From: Rubellimicrobium rubrum
Lineage (GTDB): Bacteria > Pseudomonadota > Alphaproteobacteria > Rhodobacterales > Rhodobacteraceae
Length of the DNA: 64,000 nt
Direction: 5' to 3'
Assembly: GCF_006152115.1 (NCBI RefSeq)
Contig: NZ_VDFU01000003.1
Span: 62,001-126,000 of the forward strand
The translations under genes and the position numbers were made by a program. The notes under the pieces are model-generated. The model had not been told where the DNA came from, made no database searches, and was given only the letters and a program-made list of their open reading frames with translations. Shown here in pieces: positions 34,101 through 41,945 of this stretch. Position 1 is the stretch's first letter. The number at the start of each line of letters is the position of its first letter.

Positions 34101-34972
34101 TGCCTGTCCCATGCCGTCACGAAGGCAGGCCAAGCCAAGGGGTCGGCCACTGTCTTGTCCCGACAGAACGCGTTGCAGAACCCGAACACCCGACCTTCCG
34201 CCTCCATGAGATGGGTGACCGGCTTGCCGGAGTAGAGACAAGTCTCGTTCTCTGGCGTGCCTGACTCCAGGGCGCGGGCGGAAAGCGGCTCTGGACCAGG
34301 CCATGGACGCAGGGGTTGGTCGCGCGCATAGATGGGCTGGTCGGGTCCATCCACCAGGGCCATGGCTCTCCACCGCCGGAAGGATGGATGCGCCAGATGG
34401 GCCTCGACATAGGCCCATGCCTCCGGCGAGACGGGCAGGCCGTAGGTCGCGATCCGGCTGGCCACAGGGGCGAAGAACGCATCTGCCACGCTGTAGGTCC
34501 CGCACAACCATGGGCCATCCTGTCCCGCCATCCGACGCGCCCAAGCCCAGATCTCCTCAAGCCGGTCGAGGTCGGCCTGCAGGTCGGGTGTGACGGTCCA
34601 TTCCCGGTAGGCCACCCGCAGGTTCATGGGGCACTCCCCCCGCAGGTGCCGGAATCCCGCATGCATCTCTGCCGCAAGGGAACGCGCGACGGCCCGACGC
34701 CGCTGGTCCGCCGGCCACAACCCGGCTTCCGGATGGCGGGAGGCAAGTTCCTCCGCGATGGCAAGGCTTTCTTGGATGACTGTGCCGTCGTCCAACCGAA
34801 CGGCCGGCACGGTGCGCGCGGGTGCAAAGGCGCGCAGCAAGTCCGGCAGTTCGGCGCTGTACAATCGTGCGACGTGGGTCCGCACCGGAATGCCGAAGGC
34901 GTCGAACAGCAGCCAGCCCCGAAGGGACCAACTCGAATATGCGCGGTCGCCGATGGCAAGGTCGTAGGTCAT
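34097..34972 (-). CDS. Glutathione S-transferase family protein with C-terminal Cys/His extension
   Basis: 291 residues. Residues 1-80 form a thioredoxin-like GST N-domain (LAIGDRAYSSWSLRGWLLF, VPAVRLDDGTVIQESLAI), and residues about 90-205 an all-helical GST C-domain. After about residue 235 an extra tail carries C245, H254, C266 and C270 (CLYSGKPVTH, GFCNAFCRDKT), resembling a small zinc-binding knuckle. Ordinary GSTs of this type end near residue 215-220, so the tail is an added module. Substrate unknown. Confidence 0.88.
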   Translation of the reverse strand: MTYDLAIGDRAYSSWSLRGWLLFDAFGIPVRTHVARLYSAELPDLLRAFAPARTVPAVRLDDGTVIQESLAIAEELASRHPEAGLWPADQRRRAVARSLAAEMHAGFRHLRGECPMNLRVAYREWTVTPDLQADLDRLEEIWAWARRMAGQDGPWLCGTYSVADAFFAPVASRIATYGLPVSPEAWAYVEAHLAHPSFRRWRAMALVDGPDQPIYARDQPLRPWPGPEPLSARALESGTPENETCLYSGKPVTHLMEAEGRVFGFCNAFCRDKTVADPLAWPAFVTAWDRH

Positions 34973-35048
34973 GCCGAGTCTCCATTGATCGATCCCACGC
35001 TAGGCGAGCCGGCCCAATTCCCGAAATGACCTTTCCTGTAAGCCCCGA

Positions 35049-35618
35049 TCACGGATGGTGATCGACCAGGTCAACCGACCAGCCCGCGTCCCCCCGGGCC
35101 AGCACAGTCAGGGAGAGAGGCTCGATCTTCTGGGCGAAGACCTCGGTCGCCCCGACGCCGCGCGCGCGCTGGAGCGCAGCAAGGATCGGACCGAAATGAC
35201 AGACCACGATGATCTCCGGATGCTCGGACAGCAGTCGGTCGAGCGCTCGCTCCACCCGCAGGCGGAGTCCGTTCCAGCTTTCCCCGCCCGGCGGGGCATG
35301 GTCCCCCGGCTCAGCCCAGAGAGCGCGCGCCAGGACGGGTGCTTCGGCCTCGATCTCCGCAAAGGTGCGCATCTCCCAGGCGCCGAAATGCACCTCGCGC
35401 AGATCGGGGTTGTGGGGCAGGCGGGTCCGTTCCTCGGCCAAGGCATCGGCGGTCGTCACGGCGCGCCGAAGGTCGGATGACACCACCGGCGCCCAAGGCA
35501 AGGCCAGGGACAGGCGATTCAGGGCGGTCGTGTCCGACAGATCGGCGGGCAGGTCGGTCCAGCCACACATGCCCTTGGCTCCTGTCGGGCCATGCCTCAC
35601 CAGCCAGAGCCGCCTCAT
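35049..35618 (-). CDS. Histidine phosphatase, probably alpha-ribazole phosphatase (CobC-like)
   Basis: 189 residues of the phosphoglycerate-mutase/histidine phosphatase fold: LWLVRHGPTG (catalytic RHG), EVHFGAWEMRTFAEIE, and the second histidine in VVCHFGPILAAL. It overlaps cobU by 4 bp (ATGA), and that pairing suggests removal of phosphate from alpha-ribazole-5'-phosphate or adenosylcobalamin-5'-phosphate in nucleotide loop assembly. The reaction is inferred from context. Confidence 0.82.
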   Translation of the reverse strand: MRRLWLVRHGPTGAKGMCGWTDLPADLSDTTALNRLSLALPWAPVVSSDLRRAVTTADALAEERTRLPHNPDLREVHFGAWEMRTFAEIEAEAPVLARALWAEPGDHAPPGGESWNGLRLRVERALDRLLSEHPEIIVVCHFGPILAALQRARGVGATEVFAQKIEPLSLTVLARGDAGWSVDLVDHHP

Positions 35619-36139
35619 GCGAGGGTTCCCTTGAGCACGAGCGGCAAGCCTGCGGCCACGAAGACCACCAGGTCGGCCTGGGCTGCAAGCCTTTGGTTCA
35701 GGCGTCCCTGGGCGTCCCGGAAGCGTCGTCCCAAAGCATTGTCGGGCACGAGGCCCAGCCCTATCTCGTTGGAAACCACGACCACCGGGGCGCGACAATC
35801 GCCGAGGGCCTGTAGCAGCCGGTCCTCCTCCGCGTTCAGGTCCGCGTCGGCCAGCATATGGTTGGTCAGCCATAGAGTTGCGCAATCGAGCAGCACGGCC
35901 TCGGTCGGCGGAATGTCGCGCAGGATCTCTGCCGCGTCCCGAGGCGTTTCGACTGTTCGCCAACCCGCGTCCCTGCGTTCCTTGTGTCTGTCGATTTTTG
36001 CTTGCATTTCAATGTCCCAGGCCTCAGCGGTGGCCAGATAAACCTTTGATCGATCCAAGGCCGCGACCAAACTTTCCGCATATGCCGACTTTCCGGATGC
36101 CGCGCCTCCTAGGACCAGAGCGAGTTTTTGCAAGGGCAT
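35615..36139 (-). CDS. cobU: Adenosylcobinamide kinase / guanylyltransferase
   Basis: 174-residue bifunctional enzyme (CobU/CobP) that phosphorylates adenosylcobinamide and attaches GMP during cobalamin assembly. P-loop LVLGGAASGKSAYAE at residues 8-22, YLATAEAWDIEMQAKIDRHKERR with the conserved guanylylated His, and SNEIGLGLVPDNALGRRFRD. The start MPLQKLALVLGG is supported by CAAGGG-rich sequence upstream; a longer open frame runs into the rpoH leader. Divergent from rpoH. Confidence 0.95.
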   Translation of the reverse strand: MPLQKLALVLGGAASGKSAYAESLVAALDRSKVYLATAEAWDIEMQAKIDRHKERRDAGWRTVETPRDAAEILRDIPPTEAVLLDCATLWLTNHMLADADLNAEEDRLLQALGDCRAPVVVVSNEIGLGLVPDNALGRRFRDAQGRLNQRLAAQADLVVFVAAGLPLVLKGTLA

Positions 36140-36143
36140 GGGG

Positions 36144-36168
36144 GGAACTTCCTCGTTCCGGGTTCGTT
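36144..36168 (+). promoter_or_regulatory. EcfG-type (general stress) promoter of rpoH
   Basis: GGAAC (36144-36148), 16 bp, CGTT (36165-36168) is an exact match to the alphaproteobacterial EcfG/RpoE2 consensus GGAAC-N16/17-CGTT. Transcription would begin near 36175, giving a leader of about 60 nt before the rpoH ATG. No sigma-70-like alternative stands out in the 98-bp gap. Confidence 0.5.
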
Positions 36169-36237
36169 TTGGGGACGTATCGACAATGGGCGACGGGGAG
36201 AAGCCCCGAGGGCCAGGAATAAGGGACCCGAGGCACA

Positions 36238-37116
36238 ATGGCATTGGACGGCTACGCGGATCAGCACCTTTCCCGCACGGCGATGAAGGCGGAACTCCTG
36301 GACGCGGAGACTGAGCTCAAGCTCGCTTATGCGTGGCGGGACCATCGCGACGAACGAGCGCTTCATCGTCTTATCACCGCCTACATGCGGCTGGCGATCT
36401 CCATGGCGGGCAAGTTCCGTCGCTACGGCGCGCCCATGAACGATCTGATCCAGGAAGCGAGCCTGGGCCTGATGAAGGCGGCCGACAAGTTCGACCCCGA
36501 CCGGGGCGTACGTTTCTCGACCTATGCGGTGTGGTGGATCAAGGCGTCCATCCAGGACTATGTGATGCGGAACTGGTCGATGGTGCGGACGGGGTCGACC
36601 TCGTCGCAGAAGTCGCTGTTCTTCAACATGCGCCGCGTCCAGGCCCGGATCGAGCGCGAGGCCCAGGCCGAGGGGATCACTCTCGCCCCCCACCAGGTGC
36701 GCGCCATGATCGCCAAAGAGGTAGGCGTGCCGCTTGCCGATGTGGAGATGATGGAAGGGCGTCTGTCCGGGTCGGACTATTCCCTTAACGCAACCCAGTC
36801 GGCCGAGGAGGAAGGGCGCGAGTGGATCGAGGCCCTGGAGGACGATGGCGTCCAGGCCGCCGAGCGCGTCGAGGCGCACCATGACACCGACACGCTGCGC
36901 CAGTGGCTCCTGACCGCTCTGTCTGGGCTCAACGACCGTGAGCGGTTCATCGTGCGTGAACGCAAGCTGCGTGACGAGCCACGCACCCTCGAGTCGCTGG
37001 GCGACGAACTTGGCCTTTCCAAGGAACGCGTCCGGCAACTCGAAGCCGCCGCCTTCGGCAAGATGCGCCGCAGCCTCGAGACGCAGTCCCGCGAGGTGAT
37101 GCACTTCTTCAACTGA
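36238..37116 (+). CDS. rpoH: RNA polymerase sigma-32 factor, RpoHII type
   Basis: 292-residue group 3 sigma factor. Region 2 contains LIQEASLGLMKAADKFDP and FSTYAVWWIKASIQDYV; the RpoH box is QKSLFFNMRR near residues 124-133; the region 4.2 helix-turn-helix is LGLSKERVRQLEAAAFGKM. The N-terminus MALDGYADQHLSRTAMKAEL and LRDEPRTLESLG resemble RpoHII of Rhodobacter, which directs responses to singlet oxygen and other oxidative stress. The assignment to subtype II is from recalled sequence. GAGG precedes the ATG; a hairpin follows the gene. Confidence 0.92.
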   Translation: MALDGYADQHLSRTAMKAELLDAETELKLAYAWRDHRDERALHRLITAYMRLAISMAGKFRRYGAPMNDLIQEASLGLMKAADKFDPDRGVRFSTYAVWWIKASIQDYVMRNWSMVRTGSTSSQKSLFFNMRRVQARIEREAQAEGITLAPHQVRAMIAKEVGVPLADVEMMEGRLSGSDYSLNATQSAEEEGREWIEALEDDGVQAAERVEAHHDTDTLRQWLLTALSGLNDRERFIVRERKLRDEPRTLESLGDELGLSKERVRQLEAAAFGKMRRSLETQSREVMHFFN

Positions 37117-37139
37117 CCGGTTGAAGCAGGAACATCGAA

Positions 37140-37164
37140 GGGCCGTGCCACGAAGGCGCGGTCC
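37140..37164 (+). terminator. Hairpin after rpoH
   Basis: GGGCCGTGCC (37140-37149) and GGCGCGGTCC (37155-37164) form a 10-bp RNA stem with two G-U pairs and a 5-nt loop, 24 bp after the rpoH stop, followed by TTGCGTTG. Likely rpoH terminator; weak U content. Confidence 0.5.
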
Positions 37165-37169
37165 TTGCG

Positions 37170-37198
37170 TTGACTCCGCCCCGCATACCGCCAAATGT
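37170..37198 (+). promoter_or_regulatory. Candidate coaBC promoter close to the start codon
   Basis: TTGACT (37170-37175), 17 bp, AAATGT (37193-37198). With this -10 the transcript would begin at or within a few bases of the ATG at 37205, which has no Shine-Dalgarno-like sequence. The -35 is strong, the -10 weak. Confidence 0.35.
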
Positions 37199-37204
37199 CC
37201 GCCC

Positions 37205-38404
37205 ATGCTTGCGGGACGTCATATCCTCCTCGTCATCGGCGGCGGCATTGCCGCCTACAAGTCGCTGGATCTCATCCGGCGGATCAAGGAACGTGGGGCG
37301 GAGGTAACTCCGGTCCTGACCGCCTCAGCGGCCGAGTTCGTGACACCTTTGTCGGTGTCCTCCCTTGCAGGCACAGAGGTTCACCGGACGCTGTTCGATT
37401 TGACGGCCGAGGCCAAGATGGGCCACATCGAACTATCGCGGGCCGCCGACCTCATCGTGGTGGCTCCTGCTACGGCGGACCTGATGGCCCGCGCCGCCCA
37501 TGGATTCGCCCCGGACCTCGCCTCGACCCTCCTCCTGGCCACGGACAAGCGCGTCCTCCTCGCTCCCGCCATGAACGTGCGGATGTGGGAGCATCCGGCC
37601 ACCCAACGCAACCTGGAAACGCTGCGACGCGATGGCATCCTGTTCGTCGGACCGAACCAGGGCTCCATGGCTTGCGGCGAGTATGGCTACGGGCGGATGG
37701 CCGAGCCGCTCGAGATCGTGGCCGCCATTGAGGCTGCGCTGTCGCCAACCTCCAGGGTGCTCGCTGGACGGCACGTTCTCGTGACCTCCGGCCCGACCCA
37801 CGAGCCCATCGATCCGGTCCGATACATCGCCAACCGCTCCTCCGGCGCGCAGGGGACTGCCATCGCCGCAGCCCTTGCTTCACTCGGCGCACGGGTGACC
37901 TTTGTCACCGGACCGGCTTCGGTGCCGCCTCCGCCTGGCACGAATGTCGTGCCGGTCGAGACAGCCGCGCAGATGCTGGACGCCGTGCGTTCCGCAATGC
38001 CGGCGGATGCCGCCATCATGGCGGCGGCGGTCGCGGACTGGCGGGTCGTCTCGTCCTCTGTCCAGAAGCTGAAAAAGGGCGAATCTGGGCCGCCGACGCT
38101 GACCCTCGCGCAGAATCCCGACATCCTCGCCACCGTGGCCGGCCTCGGATCGGACCGGCCACGCCTCGTCGTGGGCTTCGCGGCCGAGACGGAGAACGTG
38201 GTCGAGAATGCGCGGGCCAAGCGGCTTCGCAAAGACTGCGACTGGATCGTCGCGAACGACGTCTCGCCATCAACCGGTATCATGGGAGGCTCTGAGAACG
38301 CCGTGACGCTGATCACGCCGCAAGGCGAGGAAACTTGGGAGCGGATGACCAAGGAGGCCGTGGCCGCCCGTTTGGCCGAGCGCATCGCGACGGTCCTGTC
38401 ATGA
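37205..38404 (+). CDS. coaBC: Phosphopantothenoylcysteine decarboxylase / phosphopantothenate-cysteine ligase
   Basis: 399-residue bifunctional coenzyme A biosynthesis enzyme. CoaC half: ILLVIGGGIAAYKSLDLIRR, the catalytic His region KMGHIELSRAADLIVVAPAT and PAMNVRMWEHPATQ. CoaB half begins near residue 185 (GRHVLVTSGPTHEPIDPVRY) and has NRSSGAQGTAIA and the AAVADWRV and KLKK segment. Length is typical. The start MLAGRHILL has no visible ribosome site. Overlaps dut by 4 bp. Confidence 0.96.
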   Translation: MLAGRHILLVIGGGIAAYKSLDLIRRIKERGAEVTPVLTASAAEFVTPLSVSSLAGTEVHRTLFDLTAEAKMGHIELSRAADLIVVAPATADLMARAAHGFAPDLASTLLLATDKRVLLAPAMNVRMWEHPATQRNLETLRRDGILFVGPNQGSMACGEYGYGRMAEPLEIVAAIEAALSPTSRVLAGRHVLVTSGPTHEPIDPVRYIANRSSGAQGTAIAAALASLGARVTFVTGPASVPPPPGTNVVPVETAAQMLDAVRSAMPADAAIMAAAVADWRVVSSSVQKLKKGESGPPTLTLAQNPDILATVAGLGSDRPRLVVGFAAETENVVENARAKRLRKDCDWIVANDVSPSTGIMGGSENAVTLITPQGEETWERMTKEAVAARLAERIATVLS

Positions 38405-38871
38405 CCCATCCGGAAGTGCACGTCGCCTGGGCCGAAGGCGCGGACCGCTCGCTGCCGCTTCCGTCCTATAAGACCACAGGAGCAGCCGGGGCGGATCTTT
38501 GCGCTCATCTGCCCGCCGTCCACCGGGTGACGGGACTGAGCCTGCGGCCCGGCGAACGGGCGGCGGTGCCCACCGGCCTGCGCTTCGCCATTCCGGACGG
38601 CTTCGAAGGGCAGGTCAGGGGACGCTCCAGCCTCGGGCGTCGTGGATTGATCCTACCCAACGCCCCTGGCACCATCGATGCGGATTATCGCGGCGAGGTG
38701 CTGGTCCTCGTGCTGAACGCCGGGGATGAAACGGTCCACATCGCTCACGGAGACCGCATCGCGCAGCTTGTCGTAGCCCCCGTCGCACGCGCTGGCTTTG
38801 TCCTGGAGGACGAACTCGAGGCGACCAAGCGGGGCAGGGGCGGGTTCGGCTCCACGGGACGCGGGGCATGA
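38401..38871 (+). CDS. dut: Deoxyuridine 5'-triphosphate nucleotidohydrolase
   Basis: 156-residue homotrimeric dUTPase that hydrolyses dUTP to dUMP and pyrophosphate. The five family motifs are recognisable: AGADLCAH, GRSSLGRRG, NAPGTIDADYRGEV, GDRIAQLVV and the C-terminal RGRGGFGSTGRG. The ATG overlaps the coaBC stop and its own stop overlaps the moeB-like start, so coaBC-dut-moeB are translationally chained. Confidence 0.97.
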   Translation: MTHPEVHVAWAEGADRSLPLPSYKTTGAAGADLCAHLPAVHRVTGLSLRPGERAAVPTGLRFAIPDGFEGQVRGRSSLGRRGLILPNAPGTIDADYRGEVLVLVLNAGDETVHIAHGDRIAQLVVAPVARAGFVLEDELEATKRGRGGFGSTGRGA

Positions 38872-39935
38872 TCGTCGTTGCGGCCATGGCGGCGGTGATC
38901 TGGATCACGGGTTGGGCCATGGGTTCGCCGCGCCAGGCGCGGCTCCTGATGCTGGGCATCCTCCTGACGGCGATCCTCGCGCTGCATGTGGTCCTGCCGG
39001 ATGGTCACCCCCTGCGGGAAGCGACCGGACAAGAGCCCGGGTTCTGGCTGCTTCTGGTCGGAGTGGTGGTCGCGGCATGGGGCTACATGCAACTGCTGGG
39101 TCGTGTCCGTGCCGAGGCGACACGCCGGCAGGCCCCACCTGCGGCTCCGGTCCAGGCGTCCCGGACCTTCTCGGACGCTGAACTCGGCCGTTACGCCCGC
39201 CATATCACCTTGCGTGAGATCGGCGGGATCGGGCAGCGGGCGCTCCATGACGCCAAGGTGCTGGTGGTGGGTGCGGGCGGGCTGGGCAGTCCGGCCCTCC
39301 TTTATCTCGGGGCCGCGGGGGTCGGCACCTTGGGCGTCATCGACGGGGATGCCGTCGAGGCGTCGAACCTTCAGCGTCAGGTCATCCACGGCGAGGCCGA
39401 CCTCGGCCGTCCCAAGGCCCAGTCGGCAGCCGATGCCGTCGTGGCGCTCAACCCGCATGTGTCTGTCCGCACCTACTCCCGTCGGCTGACGCCGGACATC
39501 GCGGCGGAGCTGCTTGAGAGCTATGACCTCGTCCTCGACGGGTCGGACAGCTTCGAGACGCGTGCGCTGGTCAACCGTTCGGCCGTGCGGGCGGGCAAGC
39601 CCCTGATCGCGGCGGCTCTGACCCAGTGGGAAGGACAGATCAGCCTCTATGACCCGGCCCATGGAGGGCCTTGCTACGCCTGTCTCTTCCCCGAAGCGCC
39701 GGCGCCGGGACTTGCGCCCTCCTGCGCCGAGGCCGGGGTGGCGGGGCCGCTGCCGGGGATCATGGGCTCGATGATGGCGCTCGAAGCCGTCAAGCATCTG
39801 GCGGGAGCGGGAGAGACCTTGCGGGGCCGCATGCTCCTGTTCGACGGCCTCCACGCCGAGGCCCGGGTCGTGGCGATCGACGCGCGCCGGGATTGCCCAG
39901 TCTGCGGGGGCAGAGGTCTGCCGGGACGGGCTTGA
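38868..39935 (+). CDS. moeB: MoeB/ThiF/HesA-family adenylyltransferase with N-terminal membrane segment
   Basis: 355 residues. Residues about 110-340 are an E1-like adenylating enzyme (VLVVGAGGLGSPALLYLGAAGVG, DGDAVEASNLQRQVIH, DGSDSFETRALVN), which activates the C-terminal glycine of MoaD- or ThiS-like sulfur carriers. Zinc ligands CYAC (about 269-272) and CPVC (343-346) are present. The first 85 residues contain three hydrophobic stretches (MIVVAAMAAVIWITGWAMG, LLMLGILLTAILALHVV, FWLLLVGVVVAAWGYMQL), which soluble MoeB lacks, so this form is likely membrane-attached. Confidence 0.88.
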   Translation: MIVVAAMAAVIWITGWAMGSPRQARLLMLGILLTAILALHVVLPDGHPLREATGQEPGFWLLLVGVVVAAWGYMQLLGRVRAEATRRQAPPAAPVQASRTFSDAELGRYARHITLREIGGIGQRALHDAKVLVVGAGGLGSPALLYLGAAGVGTLGVIDGDAVEASNLQRQVIHGEADLGRPKAQSAADAVVALNPHVSVRTYSRRLTPDIAAELLESYDLVLDGSDSFETRALVNRSAVRAGKPLIAAALTQWEGQISLYDPAHGGPCYACLFPEAPAPGLAPSCAEAGVAGPLPGIMGSMMALEAVKHLAGAGETLRGRMLLFDGLHAEARVVAIDARRDCPVCGGRGLPGRA

Positions 39936-39956
39936 AGGGGTGAGGCGGGCCGCTAG

Positions 39957-40235
39957 ATGCGCGCCATGGCTGATACATCCTCCTCCCCCTCCTCCCTGGG
40001 TGCCTCGCTCCTCGAGTCCGGCGCCGAAGCCCGTCACCGTGAGCTGGCCACCGAGCACATGCTCTTCTGGACGCTTGTCTATATCGAGCGGCAGTTCCCG
40101 GGGCTTTACGATCACCTGGACCAGAGCATCGAGCGTCTGGGCGACCATGCCGACGACGACACCAAGGACGACGAGGCTGTGCGCGAGGTCGCCCGCCGTT
40201 TCGTCCAAGGCCTGCGGCGCAGCACGGCTGGCTAA
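39957..40235 (+). CDS. Small soluble protein of unknown function
   Basis: 92 residues from the ATG at 39957; an alternative ATG three codons on (39966) gives MADTSSSPSSLG. Mostly helical and acidic, with LATEHMLFWTLVYIERQFPGLYDHLDQSIERLGDHA split across residues 30-65. GAGG lies 11 bases before the first ATG. No family recognised; it follows the moeB-like gene by 21 bp and may belong to that operon. Confidence 0.6.
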   Translation: MRAMADTSSSPSSLGASLLESGAEARHRELATEHMLFWTLVYIERQFPGLYDHLDQSIERLGDHADDDTKDDEAVREVARRFVQGLRRSTAG

Positions 40236-40307
40236 TCCGGCCTGCCTTGCAATGACAGGTCCGTGAGGCCAATCTCCCCGAAGCAGCAGCCGACAGGGAG
40301 TTTCCGC

Positions 40308-41093
40308 ATGCACGTCCGCCTTCTCGCCTCCGCCGCCATCGTGGTCGCGGCGACCTCGGCCTTCGCGCAGGATCTTCCCGATCTGGGAGGGCGCGAGGTC
40401 GCCGTGGTGACCGAGAACGCCTATCCGCCCTTGCAGTTCATCGACGCGGAGGGCAACGCGGTCGGCTGGGAGTACGACTTCATGGCGGAGGCCGCGAAGC
40501 GGCTCAACATGCAGGTCGCCTATGAGAACACCTCCTGGGATGCCATGATCCCCGCCGTGTCCGAAGGGCAGTACGATCTGGGGATGACCGGCATCACCAT
40601 CCGCGATGACCGCAAGGAGGTCGTGGACTTTTCCGAGCCGTACATGACCAGCGAGATGCGGATGATGGTCCGGGGCGACGAGGAGCGGTTCACCGACGCG
40701 GCCTCGTTCGCTGCCGATCCCGACCTGCTCATGGCGGCCCAGCCTGGCACCACGCCGTTCTATGTGGGTGTCTACGAGGTGCTGGACGGCGATGAGGCGA
40801 ACGAGCGCATCATCAAGTTCGAGACCTTCGGCGCGGGGCTGGAGGCCCTCAGGTCCGGCGACGTGGACATGGTGCTGTCGGACTCGGCGGGTGCCAACGG
40901 CTATGTCGCGGCGTCGGACGGAGCCCTCAAGATTGTCGGGGAGCCGCTGGGGGCCGAGCAGTTCGGCTTCATCTTTCCCAAGGGCTCGGACCTCGTCGCG
41001 CCGATGAACGCGGCCATCGAGTCCATGCGAGCGGACGGGACGTTGGATGCGCTGAACCAGAAGTGGTTCGTCGATTACGCGATGGGGCAGTAA
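40308..41093 (+). CDS. Amino acid ABC transporter periplasmic binding protein (family 3)
   Basis: 261 residues with a signal peptide ([21 protein letters not shown]) and the SBP_bac_3 fold: [21 protein letters not shown], the substrate-contact segment [23 protein letters not shown] split over residues 85-107, and [11 protein letters not shown] at the C-terminus. Members bind polar amino acids or opines; ligand unknown. AGGGAG lies seven bases before the ATG. The permease follows after 9 bp. Confidence 0.93.
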   Translation: MHVRLLASAAIVVAATSAFAQDLPDLGGREVAVVTENAYPPLQFIDAEGNAVGWEYDFMAEAAKRLNMQVAYENTSWDAMIPAVSEGQYDLGMTGITIRDDRKEVVDFSEPYMTSEMRMMVRGDEERFTDAASFAADPDLLMAAQPGTTPFYVGVYEVLDGDEANERIIKFETFGAGLEALRSGDVDMVLSDSAGANGYVAASDGALKIVGEPLGAEQFGFIFPKGSDLVAPMNAAIESMRADGTLDALNQKWFVDYAMGQ

Positions 41094-41102
41094 GCCCCTC
41101 CG

Positions 41103-41888
41103 TTGACGCCTCCGCCCGACAAGGATTTTCCCTGGTGGCTCGTCGTCGTGGGGGCGACGGGCTTTTGGCTGTTCTGGGAGGTGCTGTCCGCCGAGGTCTA
41201 CCGAAACGTGCTGGGGAAACTCGCCCAGGGAATCTGGGTGACGATCCTCGTGGCGGTCGTGGCCTATGTCGCGGCCTGCGCGCTGGGGCTGGGGCTTGCG
41301 CTCATGGGCATGTCGCGGAACGTCGTGCTGCGGCAGGTCGCGCGCTTGTACGTCGAAGTGATGCGGGGCGTGCCGATCATCGTGCTGCTCCTGTACGTGG
41401 CCTTTGTCCTGGCTCCGGCGCTGGTCGCGGGGTGGAACGGGGTCATGACGGCGCTGGGCCTTGATCCCGTGAGGCCGCGCGACTTTTCCCTGCTCTGGCG
41501 CGCGGTGATCGCGCTGACGCTCGCCTATTCGGCCTTCCTGGCCGAGATCTTCCGGGCGGGGCTCCTGTCCGTGGACCGGGGCCAGATCGAGGCGGCGGAG
41601 GCGCTGGGGTTGGGGCGCTGGCACCGGTTTCGCCTTGTGACCCTTCCACAGGCGTTCCGCACCATCTTTCCGGCGCTGGGGAACGACTTCGTGGCCATGG
41701 TCAAGGACTCCTCGCTCGTGTCGGTGCTGGGGGTCACGGATGTCACGCAGCTGGGCAAGGTCACGGCGGCGGGGAACTTTCGCTACTTCGAGACCTACAA
41801 CGTCGTGGCGCTGATCTACCTCACCATGACCATCGGGCTGTCGCTGCTGCTTCGTCGCCTGGAAGTGAGGCTGCGGAGCCGGGGCTGA
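41103..41888 (+). CDS. Amino acid ABC transporter permease (HisM/GlnP type)
   Basis: 261-residue inner membrane protein. The EAA loop EAAEALGLGRWHRFRLVTLPQ is near residues 164-184, and EVMRGVPIIVLLLYVAF is the usual conserved segment. The start is a TTG 9 bp after the binding-protein stop with only a weak ribosome site. No ATP-binding subunit follows; the next gene is an M3 peptidase. The transporter must use an ATPase encoded elsewhere or be incomplete. Confidence 0.9.
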   Translation: MTPPPDKDFPWWLVVVGATGFWLFWEVLSAEVYRNVLGKLAQGIWVTILVAVVAYVAACALGLGLALMGMSRNVVLRQVARLYVEVMRGVPIIVLLLYVAFVLAPALVAGWNGVMTALGLDPVRPRDFSLLWRAVIALTLAYSAFLAEIFRAGLLSVDRGQIEAAEALGLGRWHRFRLVTLPQAFRTIFPALGNDFVAMVKDSSLVSVLGVTDVTQLGKVTAAGNFRYFETYNVVALIYLTMTIGLSLLLRRLEVRLRSRG

Positions 41889-41945
41889 GGCTGGCGGTCC
41901 CTTGCGGGCCGGTCTAGCTTCGCCCCGACCTTGCTGGAGAACGCC

